From Mesorhabditis belari (taxonomy: Eukaryota; Nematoda; Chromadorea; Rhabditida; Rhabditidae): 64,000 nt of DNA. The translations under genes were made by a program, and so were the position numbers. The notes beneath the pieces are model-generated. The model was not told the origin of the DNA. It made no database searches and worked only from the letters and a program-made list of their open reading frames with translations. Shown here one piece after another: positions 52,101 through 60,630 of the stretch. Every line of letters begins with the position of its first letter. The stretch's first letter is position 1. Location of the stretch: contig CAUEEP010000742.1 in assembly GCA_958450365.1 (NCBI GenBank), forward strand, positions 2,368,001-2,432,000, read 5' to 3'.

Positions 52101-53902
52101 TCCGATAAATTGGTTGCCCTGGTTTCTCTCGAATCTCCGATTGAACGATGCTTGGATCTTCCTAAATTCTTCCTATTGTACTAAAAAAAAGGTAAGATTT
52201 GTATATTTAATTTGTGAATAGAGTGCTGGGAAAATGATTTTCAAAAAAATCAAATCAATCAATACCCCCGTTGAGCTGGAGATCGTGTAGGAATTTTTGG
52301 GTTTTTCTTATCTATTGCTCTTATCTATTGTAATCTCTTACCGGTGTTTCTTCCTCGTAAATCTTTTGTGTCTCACGAGTTTCGACGATTTTTGTGTGTT
52401 TCTCGAGTGGATAGAGCAAAGTGGGTATTCGGATTCGATGTGGAGGGATTGGAGGTGGTGGAGGAGTTTGCGAATCCGAATGGCCTGTCATTGAGGTCTG
52501 AAAAAGAGAATTTCAATGGTTTCTTTGAAAAAAAAATCATCAGAATTTGATTCATACTAGAAAAAGGTATCAAAATTCCAAAATTCCAAAAAACCAGATT
52601 CAAAATCAGCGTTGAATACTAGATTCATTAAAAAAGCTTATTGATTTAGCTTCTAGATTTAGCTTTAGATTTAGCTTTAGATTTAGCTTTAGATTTAGCT
52701 TTAGATTTAGCTTTAGATTTAGCGAAATCACCCCCGGTCGATCATAGTCCGACTCTTCGAGCGCTTCCGCGTGAATCTTCGATGCGTGATTGGCCTGGAA
52801 ATTGATTGAACTGATCATGAACAATATCTGATGAGTTTTTCTAGATATTCCTAATATTTCTGTCTTATTTTTCAACCAAATCAAAGCAACATTTCCCTAG
52901 TTATAATCATTTTTTCCCCCTTTCCCAATGAGCAGCTCCGTTCCATTTCCCCCAATCATCTCTTCGATTTTTCTTTCATTGCTATGATTGATTGGGTGTC
53001 TTGTAGCCGATTCGATCCAAAGCATTCAATGAAAAATTAGACATTAAGTGAATCAAGGGTGTGAATCAAGACTAGAAATGATTTGAAATCGGATTGGGAA
53101 ATGATTTGAAATCGGATTGGGAAATGATTTTTCAACTCTTGATCTTAAGAAAGGAAAATAAAAATAGCTTAGTTTCCTCAGATATTACAATTGATTGAAT
53201 GAATTTACGTGTAGATTTGATATCTCGACGGTGACCGGCTCCCCAATTTGTCTGATTGTCTTGTCGAAATTGGGCACTGGTGAGGCCACCTGTAAAGTGA
53301 TGAGTTTAGAGTATCCCAGATACTACAATTGTAGAGTATCCCAGATACTACAATTGTAGAGTATCCCAGATACTACAATTGTAGAGTATCCCAGATACTA
53401 CAATTGTAGAGTATCAACAATACTATAAAAGCTTAGAACAAACCTTTGTAATGATGATATTTCGAGAGATTTCCGTTTCCTCCCGGCGAATTGTTGAAAG
53501 TGGTCCGGGAAGAGGCACCGACATTCCTACAAAGATGTTCTTTGGAAAAGACATTCTTTGCTATCTTTGGCTTGAGAAGGCTTGAGAAGTAGTCAAGCCA
53601 GGGCTAAAATCCGTTGAAACATTAGCGAAAAGATTGGGATTGAATTGATATTCATTGGATTGGCAGAGGCTTGATTACTTGAAAATGCAAAAATTTCAGT
53701 CAACATTCAGTCGGCTAATTGAAAACAAAAGGGTGAACACTACTTTTATGGAAAATTCGATTCGTTTTGTGAACACAAAAAACCCTATCACCCTATTCTT
53801 TGCCATTTTTCTTCAAAGGTTTCAAGTTTTTCCTTGTCTTTTTTTTTGTTTCCAAACGAGATTCGGCAATTACGACAAGTTTCACTCACAAAAGGGAAAT
53901 CG

Positions 53903-53937
<35 letters not shown>

Positions 53938-55063
53938 TTTTTGTCTTGATTGTAAGTGATTGAAAAAGACGGTAATCGGCTTGAAAAAAAAGCAACAATT
54001 CGATAGATTTTCTTATAGATTTGAGGTTTATTGAAATGATTTTTAAAAAAAAGCTTTTCGATCAATTCGTTTTCTAAAACGTTTCTTCTTTCTCTTATCG
54101 TAAAATTGTCTCGATTTTTATCGAATCTATCCACTTTTTTCTGATTTAATGAATAAAGAATATCGAAAGATATAAAGATAAAAAAAAGAGAGATCAAAAG
54201 TTTATAGATTTGATAAAAATAGAACAGAAATATGGTAAAATGGGGAACGCTATAGAAATCAATAGAAGTTCTATAAAAAAGTCTATAGAAATCAATAGAA
54301 GCACATTGTTGGAATGTTCGAATCAAGCTTTAATGTTTTTCAAGTTTCAAGAAGTACTTGAATTAAGATCTGATCAATGATCTAGGCTAGAAGAAAAAGA
54401 TTTCTTTGAGCAATTGAACTCTGATGAGTTTCTTTTAGACTTTAGCTTAACAAAGTCTAACATATCAAAATACCGTAAATACTGTAATAGTACCCCATCC
54501 CGATAATGACGGTGCGGAGTGTTGCGTAGTCTGGCTTTGAACAAGGTTTTTCTCGACACTGGTTTGTGCTACAATGCTCGCTTAGATATCAAAAAATAGC
54601 TGAAATTCAGGGCTATTTTTTGATACCAAAGACACATTTTTTGAAAGTACGGGTGCTTTGAAAAAAATGAAATACTAAAATACGAAAAAATTTTTGCGAC
54701 TACGCGACTGTACGAGAGGGGTGGGGTAATATTACAGTATTTACGGTAAATTTTCACTATCACAAGTGCACTGTGCGCTTTGTTAGTGAAGCCAGTGTGC
54801 AACAAAGCATAACAAAAAGAACCGACCAAAATAGGTGACGTTTGGGAGAGTGAGGTGGAGGACGGTTTGGACTCCCGAGAGAGTCTCCGAGTTGTCCTGT
54901 GAAGTCGAGGTGTTGATAGGGATTGTCGATTGAGTGATCAATTTGTGATCGGGAAAGGATATTGAATTTTGTTCTTGTTTTTCAACTTGATCTTCTTTGT
55001 CTCCTCTCTTGAATCCTTTCCCGATCCCGGCCGCCTCCAGGGTACTGTAACTCGAGTTACTCA
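34380..55063 (-). CDS. Giant modular low-complexity protein, unknown function
   Basis: I do not recognise this protein. About 40 minus-strand exons with proper GT/AG borders can be read from a candidate start at 55063 (MSNSSYSTLEAAGIGKGF) or 53524 (MSVPLPGPLSTIRREE) to a stop near 34380. Every coding block is Ser/Thr/Pro/Glu/Lys-rich, with no signal peptide, membrane segment or known catalytic domain. Recurrent elements are: (a) at least 11 copies of a motif like IDLDEIF (two neighbours read SEIDLDEVF and SNIDFDEIF); (b) about eight ~58-residue repeats with an FDFHALISSP core in one 2-kb exon (39172-41205); (c) two Cys modules, ECECTACRDS near 42560 and QCECVSCVAV near 43760; (d) basic RRSF..LF segments near 44850 and 45180; (e) Q-rich and GKAT repeats at the C-terminus. 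A disordered nuclear or cytoskeletal scaffold is my guess. The coding assignment is good, but unity as one gene and the 5' end are uncertain. Confidence 0.55.
34393..34480. repeat. 12-bp coding repeat at the 3' end of the giant gene
   Basis: TGTTGCTTTGCC is repeated seven times. On the minus strand and in frame with the last exon it encodes GKAT repeats ending in AILR and a stop; the other minus frame would give KQQA repeats. A possible donor (CAG/GTAGGC) precedes the array, so the array may instead be spliced out. Confidence 0.8.
34845..34945 (-). repeat. Q-rich coding repeat of the giant gene
   Basis: One exon encodes LVFSPSPLQQEQREQQEQQ and further QVQRE/QAQRE units up to a GTAATC donor. 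A neighbouring exon at 35060-35185 also has a poly-Q/E stretch (QEEEQQQQQEEQRE). Such tracts often form polar helices or condensates. Confidence 0.7.
35921..36140. repeat. Three ~66-bp tandem repeats in an intron
   Basis: The unit contains TTCTTTCAAGTGAATTAAGC and GACTCTCCCAGTCCACAGAT; three copies in a row differ at a few positions. It lies in the intron between the exons at 37317 and 35370 of the giant gene; it is open on the minus strand but I see no splice sites that would include it. Confidence 0.8.
36765..37247. repeat. Large 12-bp-type minisatellite
   Basis: About 480 bp made of AGCTTTAACTTT and AGCTTTAACT variants in higher-order groups (blocks around AGCTCTTTAGCTTTAACTTT recur). It is intronic in the giant gene, immediately downstream of the exon starting at 37946. 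Confidence 0.9.
37317..37946 (-). other. Giant-gene exon with two DFDEIF motifs and an acidic repeat
   Basis: About 200 residues from VITESMIVDGD to RISEEKER. It carries TEIDFDQIFAG near 37790 and SNIDFDEIFNEK near 37540, separated by a tandem EKIDEKIDEEIDEKIDEK array (37655-37750) predicted to be highly charged and helical. The plus strand over the array reads as SSRLSSRLSPRL, a shadow of this repeat. Confidence 0.7.
38285..38890 (-). other. Duplicated exon module in the giant gene
   Basis: Exons here repeat the layout of the exons at 39090-39290. LDLDLVFNSPTPLLQETRP plus DILEK (38580-38665) matches LDLDLVFNSPIPLLQETRP plus NILDK (39210-39290). The following RPIERSISRPVTRT and PEPPRARSV with SLPPSDINLDEIFNPK (38370-38500) matches PSTRTQVTPEPRARSV with SLPPSEISLDEIFSRP (38820-39120). 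The gene has therefore grown by duplication of a two-exon cassette. Confidence 0.7.
39172..41205 (-). other. 2-kb exon with ~58-residue repeats (DFHALISSP core)
   Basis: A single open exon of about 678 codons. It opens with SEIDLDEVFRSP (41030) and VSIDLDVIFQEK (40845), then a TEPTTEPSTEPT array (40675-40760). Next come about eight units whose cores read FDFHALISSP, YDFHAMISSP, YDFHSLVSSP, FDFHTLISSP, YDFHSLVSSP, FDFHALISSP, FDFHALISTP and FDFQALISSP at roughly 40580, 40405, 40250, 40070, 39935, 39765, 39590 and 39400. From the third unit on, each core is preceded by a TTWSDEKQE..EIPT segment. The exon ends after LDLDLVFNSP. Core positions are far more conserved than linkers, as expected for binding motifs in a disordered chain. 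Confidence 0.8.
42941..43331. repeat. 23-bp minisatellite (TGATTTGATTACGGTTATATTAC)
   Basis: About 17 tandem copies with scattered A/G changes, intronic in the giant gene between the exon ending at 42927 and the exon starting near 43335. The unit was not recognised elsewhere in the window. Confidence 0.9.
44460..44720. repeat. Partial exon duplication followed by a short tandem repeat
   Basis: The giant-gene exon at 44470-44525 (SFTRSDREHEESRVSTDS) is copied at 44551-44606. The copy keeps an acceptor (ATTTTAG) but runs into sequence without the original donor. TAAAGGTCTAAAATGAATGG then repeats four times to 44715. Confidence 0.75.
45285..45405. repeat. Short tandem repeat (TTCTTAGCTCTTAG)
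   Basis: Fourteen-base units of TTAGTTCTTAGCTC in an intron of the giant gene. Confidence 0.85.
46251..46522. mobile_element. MITE, TACCGTAAA family (copy 2)
   Basis: The ends TACCGTAAATACTGTAATAG and CTATTACAGTATTTACGGTA are perfect inverted repeats. About 272 bp, intronic in the giant gene. Nearly identical to copies at 46600 and 54471. Confidence 0.9.
46600..46867. mobile_element. MITE, TACCGTAAA family (copy 3)
   Basis: Starts TACCGTAAATACTGTAATAG and ends ATTACAGTATTTACGGTA; only 77 bp separate it from copy 2 and it lies in the same orientation. Confidence 0.9.
47433..47993 (+). mobile_element. Tc1/mariner-type remnant with intact ends
   Basis: CAGGGTGCGGGATAAGTATG and the complement ending CATACTTATGCCGCACCCTG are inverted repeats flanked by TA (47431-47432, 47994-47995). 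Inside, on the plus strand around 47589-47735, is the C-terminal end of a transposase: SLDLNVMDFCVWAILEQKAC with ESLKKALKKAWAEIP. The rest of the gene is deleted, so it is an internally deleted, non-autonomous copy. It sits antisense in an intron of the giant gene and has GGGCCGCCGTG and TTATCCAAAG micro-repeats. Confidence 0.8.
49108..49172. repeat. (AAAG)n microsatellite
   Basis: About 16 AAAG units, intronic in the giant gene. Confidence 0.95.
49797..50318. repeat. Minisatellite (AAATCAGAACCA, 12 bp) between two copies of an exon end
   Basis: The array at 49846-50258 is built from AAATCAGAACCA and AAATCGGAACCG variants. Both edges carry the same ~55-bp sequence (TTTCATGAGAAAT...CACCAAATCG): 50260-50318 is the real 3' end of an exon (DLVYETT, then donor GTGAGTCC), and 49797-49852 is a copy whose donor reads ATGAGT. 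The array's unit resembles the exonic ACCAAATCGGA. Confidence 0.85.
50745..50815. repeat. Short tandem repeat (GATTACAAGCTT)
   Basis: Six degenerate 12-base units of GATTACAAGCTT type in an intron of the giant gene. Confidence 0.85.
52636..52725. repeat. 12-bp tandem repeat (GATTTAGCTTTA)
   Basis: Seven units directly after the giant-gene exon that ends in DYDRPG. The frame remains open through the array (LNLK repeats), so read-through would add a repeat peptide; the GGTGATTT donor makes an intronic position more likely. Confidence 0.85.
53297..53425. repeat. 26-bp tandem repeat (GTAGAGTATCCCAGATACTACAATT)
   Basis: Five nearly perfect units; each contains the palindrome GAGTATCCCAGATACT, so single strands could form a ladder of hairpins. 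Intronic. Confidence 0.9.
53905..53940. repeat. (CTTT)n microsatellite
   Basis: About eight CTTT units; reverse-complement type of the array at 49108. Confidence 0.9.
54471..54748. mobile_element. MITE, TACCGTAAA family (copy 4)
   Basis: TACCGTAAATACTGTAATAG to ATTACAGTATTTACGGTA, about 278 bp, nearly identical to copies 2 and 3. It lies just inside the candidate 5' exon of the giant gene. Confidence 0.9.
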
Positions 55064-55069
55064 TACAGT

Positions 55070-56340
55070 ACCGTGAAATAGAAAATTGATAGAGTAAACA
55101 GAGATAACTACTTTAGAAAGAATAGAATCATTAAGATAGATAATTTTCTAGGGCCGGTGTGATGGAATTGAGAGAATGGATTGGGAAGTGAACAGCAATC
55201 ACTTTTCCCCGTTTTTCTCTCTTTCCCGATTTCCCAGAGTCTCTAAAATCTCCCACTTTTATCTCTATCTCTATTTTTGTTTTCAAAGATTTCCCTTAGC
55301 TCTAATTAATCGGAAACGCTACCTCTCTGGTGCACGAATTCGTCACTTTCCACGCGGAGTTACTGAGAAATTACATAGCTCTAGAGATTCTAGACTAGAA
55401 AAAGATTCTAGAGATACCTTATTGATTTCCATGCATTAGATCTTACTATTAGCAGCTATTAAAAGAGATATTAAAATATATTAAAAGTGTTATTCGAGGC
55501 TTACTATTGGATGAGTTCATCCGATCAGAATCCTTCTCCCCTTTCCATGTTATTCTCATCGCCATTCACTTCTCTTTGAATGCTTCCCCAATCTATCGAA
55601 TCCTCTCTTTCCCCTTTCCTTTCTATCAATCATGTTGCAAAAAATATCCGCTCAATCGTCGAGAGACCGAAAATGGCCGACTGAACTTCGATTTCCCCCA
55701 TTTTTGACTTTTTGAGACTAGTGCTCAACTATTTTTTTGACATTTTTGTTTCAGTCGACCTTTTCCGGTATCTAATGGGATTAGAAAGGAGTCAAATTTT
55801 AAGAGGAATCCAAAATATAGAAATATAGAAAATATAGAAAATTTTCTATAAAAATATAGAAAATCAGAACGGAATTTACAAAGTTTTAATAAGAAAGGTG
55901 GAAAATTTAAGTGTAAAGTTTGAATAGTCTAAAAAAATTCTTGATAAAAAGAGTTTAAAGTGTTTGAAAAGATTGGAAATACTCATCGGTGGGTTTCGCT
56001 TGTCAAAACAATGGATAGTAAAGTTTGGAAAAGGGGAAATGGCTGAGAGAAACACTATAAAATTTGGTAGAAAAAAGTAATTACCGGCTTTTTTGGGTTT
56101 AACGAAATTTACTCCTTATCAACTTCAGCTTTAGTTTAAAAAAGCGTCACTTTTTCTTTTGTGGCTTTACGAATAGTAAAAGCTTCTAACTTTGAGTTGT
56201 TTTCGATTTGAAATTGAACATTTTAAATTCGATTGTTTAGGAAATCAAATTTATCGATTTTTATCGATTTCTTTTGAAATCTAGCGCTTAGCCAATTGAA
56301 TAAAGTTAGATTTTAAAGGCTTTAAATCTTTAAAAATCTT
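55070..56340. other. Gene-free stretch upstream of the giant gene
   Basis: AT-rich DNA with short frames only (for example 87 codons at 55176) that have no recognisable content. It probably includes the giant gene's promoter; no motif stands out. Confidence 0.4.
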
Positions 56341-56349
56341 TAAAAATTG

Positions 56350-56490
56350 AGCTTTCTTGGAGGAATCACCCTTATCTCAAGCTCTGACGAAGACGCGCCA
56401 CCGTCTCAGGGAGCAATTGCCCTGGGTCTCCGAGTTTTAGAGTCTTTGCTTTGACTGAGCGTTGTTTGAGCTGTGCACCCCTTTAAAAAT
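56350..56490. ncRNA. GC-rich structured island, candidate non-coding RNA
   Basis: A block of about 140 bp stands out from AT-rich surroundings. It contains several self-complementary pairs: GAGCTT...AAGCTC (56349-56384), a CAGGG/CCCTG hairpin around GAGCAATTGC (56405-56430), AGTCTTTGCTTTGACT, and a GCTGTGCACCCC end. No frame is coding. I compared it mentally with U1-U6, SL, SRP, RNase P and tRNA and found no match. Strand unknown. Low confidence that it is transcribed. Confidence 0.3.
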
Positions 56491-59400
56491 AAAAAGTCTT
56501 TAAAATCCACCCAAACTCTAATCAATATCAAAAAAGTTTTCCCTCAAAATTATTGGGGATTTTGCGATTTTCGGTGGAACGTTTTTTCGGAGGGATTTTT
56601 CGAATTTTTCTCCTCAAAATAAAAATTTTTACAACCTAATCGGGAAAACAAAAACACGCGAAACGGGTTTCAAACGCGCAAAAAAAAGGAATAAAGCTGT
56701 AAAATTGCCAGTTTTTTGAGAAAAAACTACTTTTGTAAAAAAAAATAGGGAATCTAGCCATGCAAAACGAGTTTTATGGTGATTTTGCAACGTTCGGCTT
56801 TCTGTTTTTCTGTTTTTTGACGAGATTTACTCGGCTAACAACAATGTGAGCAATTTTAAAAATAATTAACCAACAATTTAGTTTTGTAATGGTCCAGGAA
56901 ATGAGCTTTGCTTTCGTTGTTTCCATTCAATTCCCCCAAATCATCTTGCAATTAGTTTTGGCCGTCATTGTGGTCCGGCTACGAAAAGTTCCAGATTCTT
57001 CACTCGGCTCTCAAATGGAAATTGATTTTTCTTCCCATTCTTCTTCTCAAATGGAAATTCTTCCCATTTCAAAGAGAAACACAAAATTTATCGCGTAAAA
57101 CAATAATTTCAATCAATCTGACAAAAACGATTTGAAAAATGAAAAAGAAACGACGACGCGGCGTTCCAAACGACTACCTCCAAATGGCGGCGACGTCAAT
57201 TGGAAGGCGGCGTCGCGCAAAAATTAATATTTAACATGAAAGCGTCTCGAATTCATTTTCTAAGGATCATTCTTTACTGGGCAATTTTCACGGTGTTTAG
57301 GCTGAATATAGATTTAATATGAGTGAGTGAAAGTGGGAGATGTTGTTTTGGGGTGAAATGAAATGAAAGAGAAAATGATCGGATGTGTGGATTGGGTAAG
57401 TGAACCGAAATATCGAGTGAATGTGAGTGAGTGAGTGAAAGGGGACGACGATGAACACTCGTGTTTTTGCGTGAATCGTTGTTCTTTTGGGGTGAAAAAA
57501 GTGTGGTGGTTTTTGGCTTCGATGAGCTTAGAAATGAAAAGGATTTGGTTAATTGAATATCTTATAGTTAAACGATGTAAACATTGAAAGAATGAAAGAA
57601 AGAAAAAGCGGGGAATTTCCCCGATCATTATCGGCTCTCTCATATGAGAACGATCGCTTTTCTCTTTTGCTGAAAAAGTGAGTTAATGAACAGTTTGAAA
57701 TGTTGTAAATCTGTAAATCTTATTGAAAAGATAAAATTTCCTTTATTTTGTTTTGAAATGGAAACGTTAAGAGCAAATAGATTGGATAAAATGGTTTAAA
57801 TCTATGTTCTATATAATTGAATTAATAAAATTTCGTCAAAATCGTTTACAAATCGTTTACAAATCGTTTACAGATCATCGATTTTATGTCAACTCAAGTT
57901 TTTGAAGCATTTTTGTTATTTGTTTCTTAGAAACTCCTCATTACTTTGTACTAGTTTCGAAGAGAAAATTCAGCTGTTTTCATTCTGCTATCGAAATGAC
58001 TCGAATAGTTTTCGTTTATCATTGAATTTGCACAAAAATTCTCAGTAAAACAGTAAAAAGTACGCAAAAATGTTTGAAAATGTTTGAAATTTGCGAAAAA
58101 TGTTTGAACATTTGTAACAATTGTCTAAAAAAAAGGAAATTTTCGTAAAAGTCGATGATCCGAATGAGAGATGATCGCCGAAAAATGTTGAAAAATGTTC
58201 GCAAAAAAGTTTAGAGAAAAGAATTTCATTTTCAATTTCATTTCCCTAAAAATAACAAAAAGTAAATTGAAATACGAAAAAGCCAAATTTTCTTTCATTT
58301 CTTTGATTTTGATCGAACATGAGAAATTGAATGAAATTTTTTTGAGAAAAAGGGAAATTTCTTCGAGAAACGGGTTTATAATCAAAAATTCTTTTCAAAA
58401 AAAAATCTACATACACTTGATATTGATATTTCATTGTTATGAGAAGTGTTTTTTTTTTTTCGATACTTGTCAACATACAAATCCACAATTAGCTTCGGAT
58501 TAAGCCAACGATTTGTCAAAAAACCCCGATTTTACCACTTTCACTTAAGCTTTTCATAAGTTAAATGCTTTTTAATAAACGAAAAACTTTGTGAAATGGT
58601 TGAAATTTAACAGAAACCAATTAATAAACACCTTAAAATCACCTTTTTTTTCCTTTTTCTTTTTCTTTTTCTTTTTGCATAATTAGGGATATGAATTTTG
58701 AGGTGAAAGTGATCACTCATTGATAAGCGATGATCGATGTGTGACACGGATTTTCGATTTTCTTTTTATTTCTTTTCATTTCTTTTCGTTTCTCTTCATT
58801 TCTTTTCATTTCTCTTCACTTTTCTTCACTTTTCTTTTCATTTCTCTTCACTTTCCTGCTCAATTAATAAGCGATTTTGCACTGGAAACAAATGCTAATC
58901 AAATGCTAATCAAATTCATCAAATTCATCAAATTCAAAATCCTCAAATCAGATAAGCGAATTCAAACGGGAAATGAAACGATCAATTTGACAAGCCCTTA
59001 CTCTAGACTTTTCAAATCAATCAATCAAAAAATGAGCTTACCCTTTTAACTTTTCTAGTCAGGATTACGGTAGCTTTTTGGTAAATAAATGGTGTAGCTT
59101 TTAATCACAAACACATCAGTGTTACGGTAGCTTTTGTTTCGCAACTCGCAAAAAGAGCAACCCCTGGGCCATTTGTAAATGCTTAGATTACCCTAGATAA
59201 TCACTCAATCTTTGCCTTTTTAAGCTCTTTACGTGCTCTTCGCAATACAAACCATTACAGCAATACAAACCTCAACAAAAGTACTCGACTTTTCTTACAA
59301 TTGGAAACAATTGGAAACACTTGAAGTTTAAATGGACAACGTTAAAAATCGATCGAACGCCAAATAAACACCTGATTTCCTTCTCATCAACGATGACAAC

Positions 59401-60600
59401 AACGTTGATTCAGAAGGGGGATTGATTCAAAAGTTAATCCCCATTCAATCCTCTTCATCTAATCCATCTTTTCAGCTACGTAGATATCTTTTTCGAGGGT
59501 TTAGTCTGGCTTTCAAGAATCATTCGTAAGAAACTTTAGTGAAACTTTTCCAGTGAGTTGAATAAATGTTTTTGCTTGTCTGATAGTGACTAGTTCTCCG
59601 ATTTTATGTCAATTTTTTCAAATCTGACTCTTTTCTAAACAAAAATCACAGTCAATTTGATTAGAAACTCTTCTTTTTATTTGATAAAGAGTTACTGTTA
59701 TAATCCCGATCGAAAAAGCTACCATACTCTAGCAGGCAGGTAGCTTTCTAGCTTTAGAGTTACCATACTGTTATAATCCCGATCGAAAAAGCTACCATAC
59801 TCTGGCAGCCTTTCTAGCTTTCTTTTAAAAGCATTTTGTTCCTTTTTGTTTTCTAAATAATGAATCCTTTTGTTGTCTTCAAATCATTGCTCTTAAAACG
59901 AAAGAGATCATTGTGACAGAATGGGGACGTTCTCGAGCACAAAATGAGAGCACAAAGTACATCAGCTTGTACGAAAAGTTAGATTTTGTCGAAGTCATTC
60001 GATCAATTCGCTCAAATCTTTGAAAATTCTTTGAGAATTCTTTAAATCTCATCAAAAACCCCCACATAAATCCGAATCCAATCAAACAAAGTCAGTCTTT
60101 TCGATCTCTATTTTTATCTCCTAAAAGTTATTCAAGTGGAAAAGTTGAGCTATTTTTGTGGGTGGAGATTTTTTTTTTGTTTTCTCGACTCAACTTCTTC
60201 ATTTTTCCACTCCTTTGGTTGCCCCGGGGATTCAAATGAAATAAATTTATCTCTTTTCTTTTCGATTTCTTTACGTCAAAGTGCTCATCTTCTATTTTTG
60301 TGACTCTCTCTTGAGACCATCTTTTTCCCTTTTTTTCGTTTCACTTTTTTGTCAAAACCTGTTTGCTTACAAATTTGAATTTGATTTTACATTGAATGAC
60401 AATGAAAATATATGTCTAAAAACTCTAGCCTCTAGTTGAATAGCTAAATGAATAGCTTCATTTCTTTACCGTAATCGTCCACTATAGCTGACTATAAGAT
60501 TCGTATTTTAAAGTTATGCAGACTTGTCTTACACTTGATCGATCGTGAGTCAAGCCATTCTTTGCTGTTTGCTTTTTTTCTATGAACTTTTGCTAAAAAA
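56491..60600. other. Long gene-poor region
   Basis: No convincing exon on either strand. It holds a CG-rich patch at 57155-57220 (GCGGCGACGTC type), GAGTGAGTGAAAG repeats around 57320-57440, a CATTTCTCTTCATTTCTTTT tract at 58745-58855, and two copies of TATAATCCCGATCGAAAAAG (59700 and 59773). Open frames of 60-109 codons here are AT-driven and unsupported. Confidence 0.45.
59064..59139. repeat. ~75-bp repeat with TACGGTAGCTTTT at both ends
   Basis: GGATTACGGTAGCTTTTTGG through GTTACGGTAGCTTTTG is present in inverted orientation at 61989-62062, about 2.9 kb away, with very few differences. Confidence 0.85.
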
Positions 60601-60630
60601 TAGATTCATTTTCAGTGTCCATTTCACAGA

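Noticed and set aside
56395..56425. TCCCTGAGAC on the minus strand, resembling the lin-4/miR-125 seed
   Set aside because: The flanking sequence does not form a miRNA-type hairpin with this as the 5' arm, and similarity ends after ten bases.
56889..57098. 69-codon frame starting MVQEMSFAFVV
   Set aside because: Hydrophobic start is suggestive of a membrane segment, but there is no supporting exon or acceptor and the region is otherwise non-coding.
57314..57643. 109-codon minus-strand frame
   Set aside because: Mostly derived from GTGAGTGAGTGAAAG-type repeats; composition explains the open frame.
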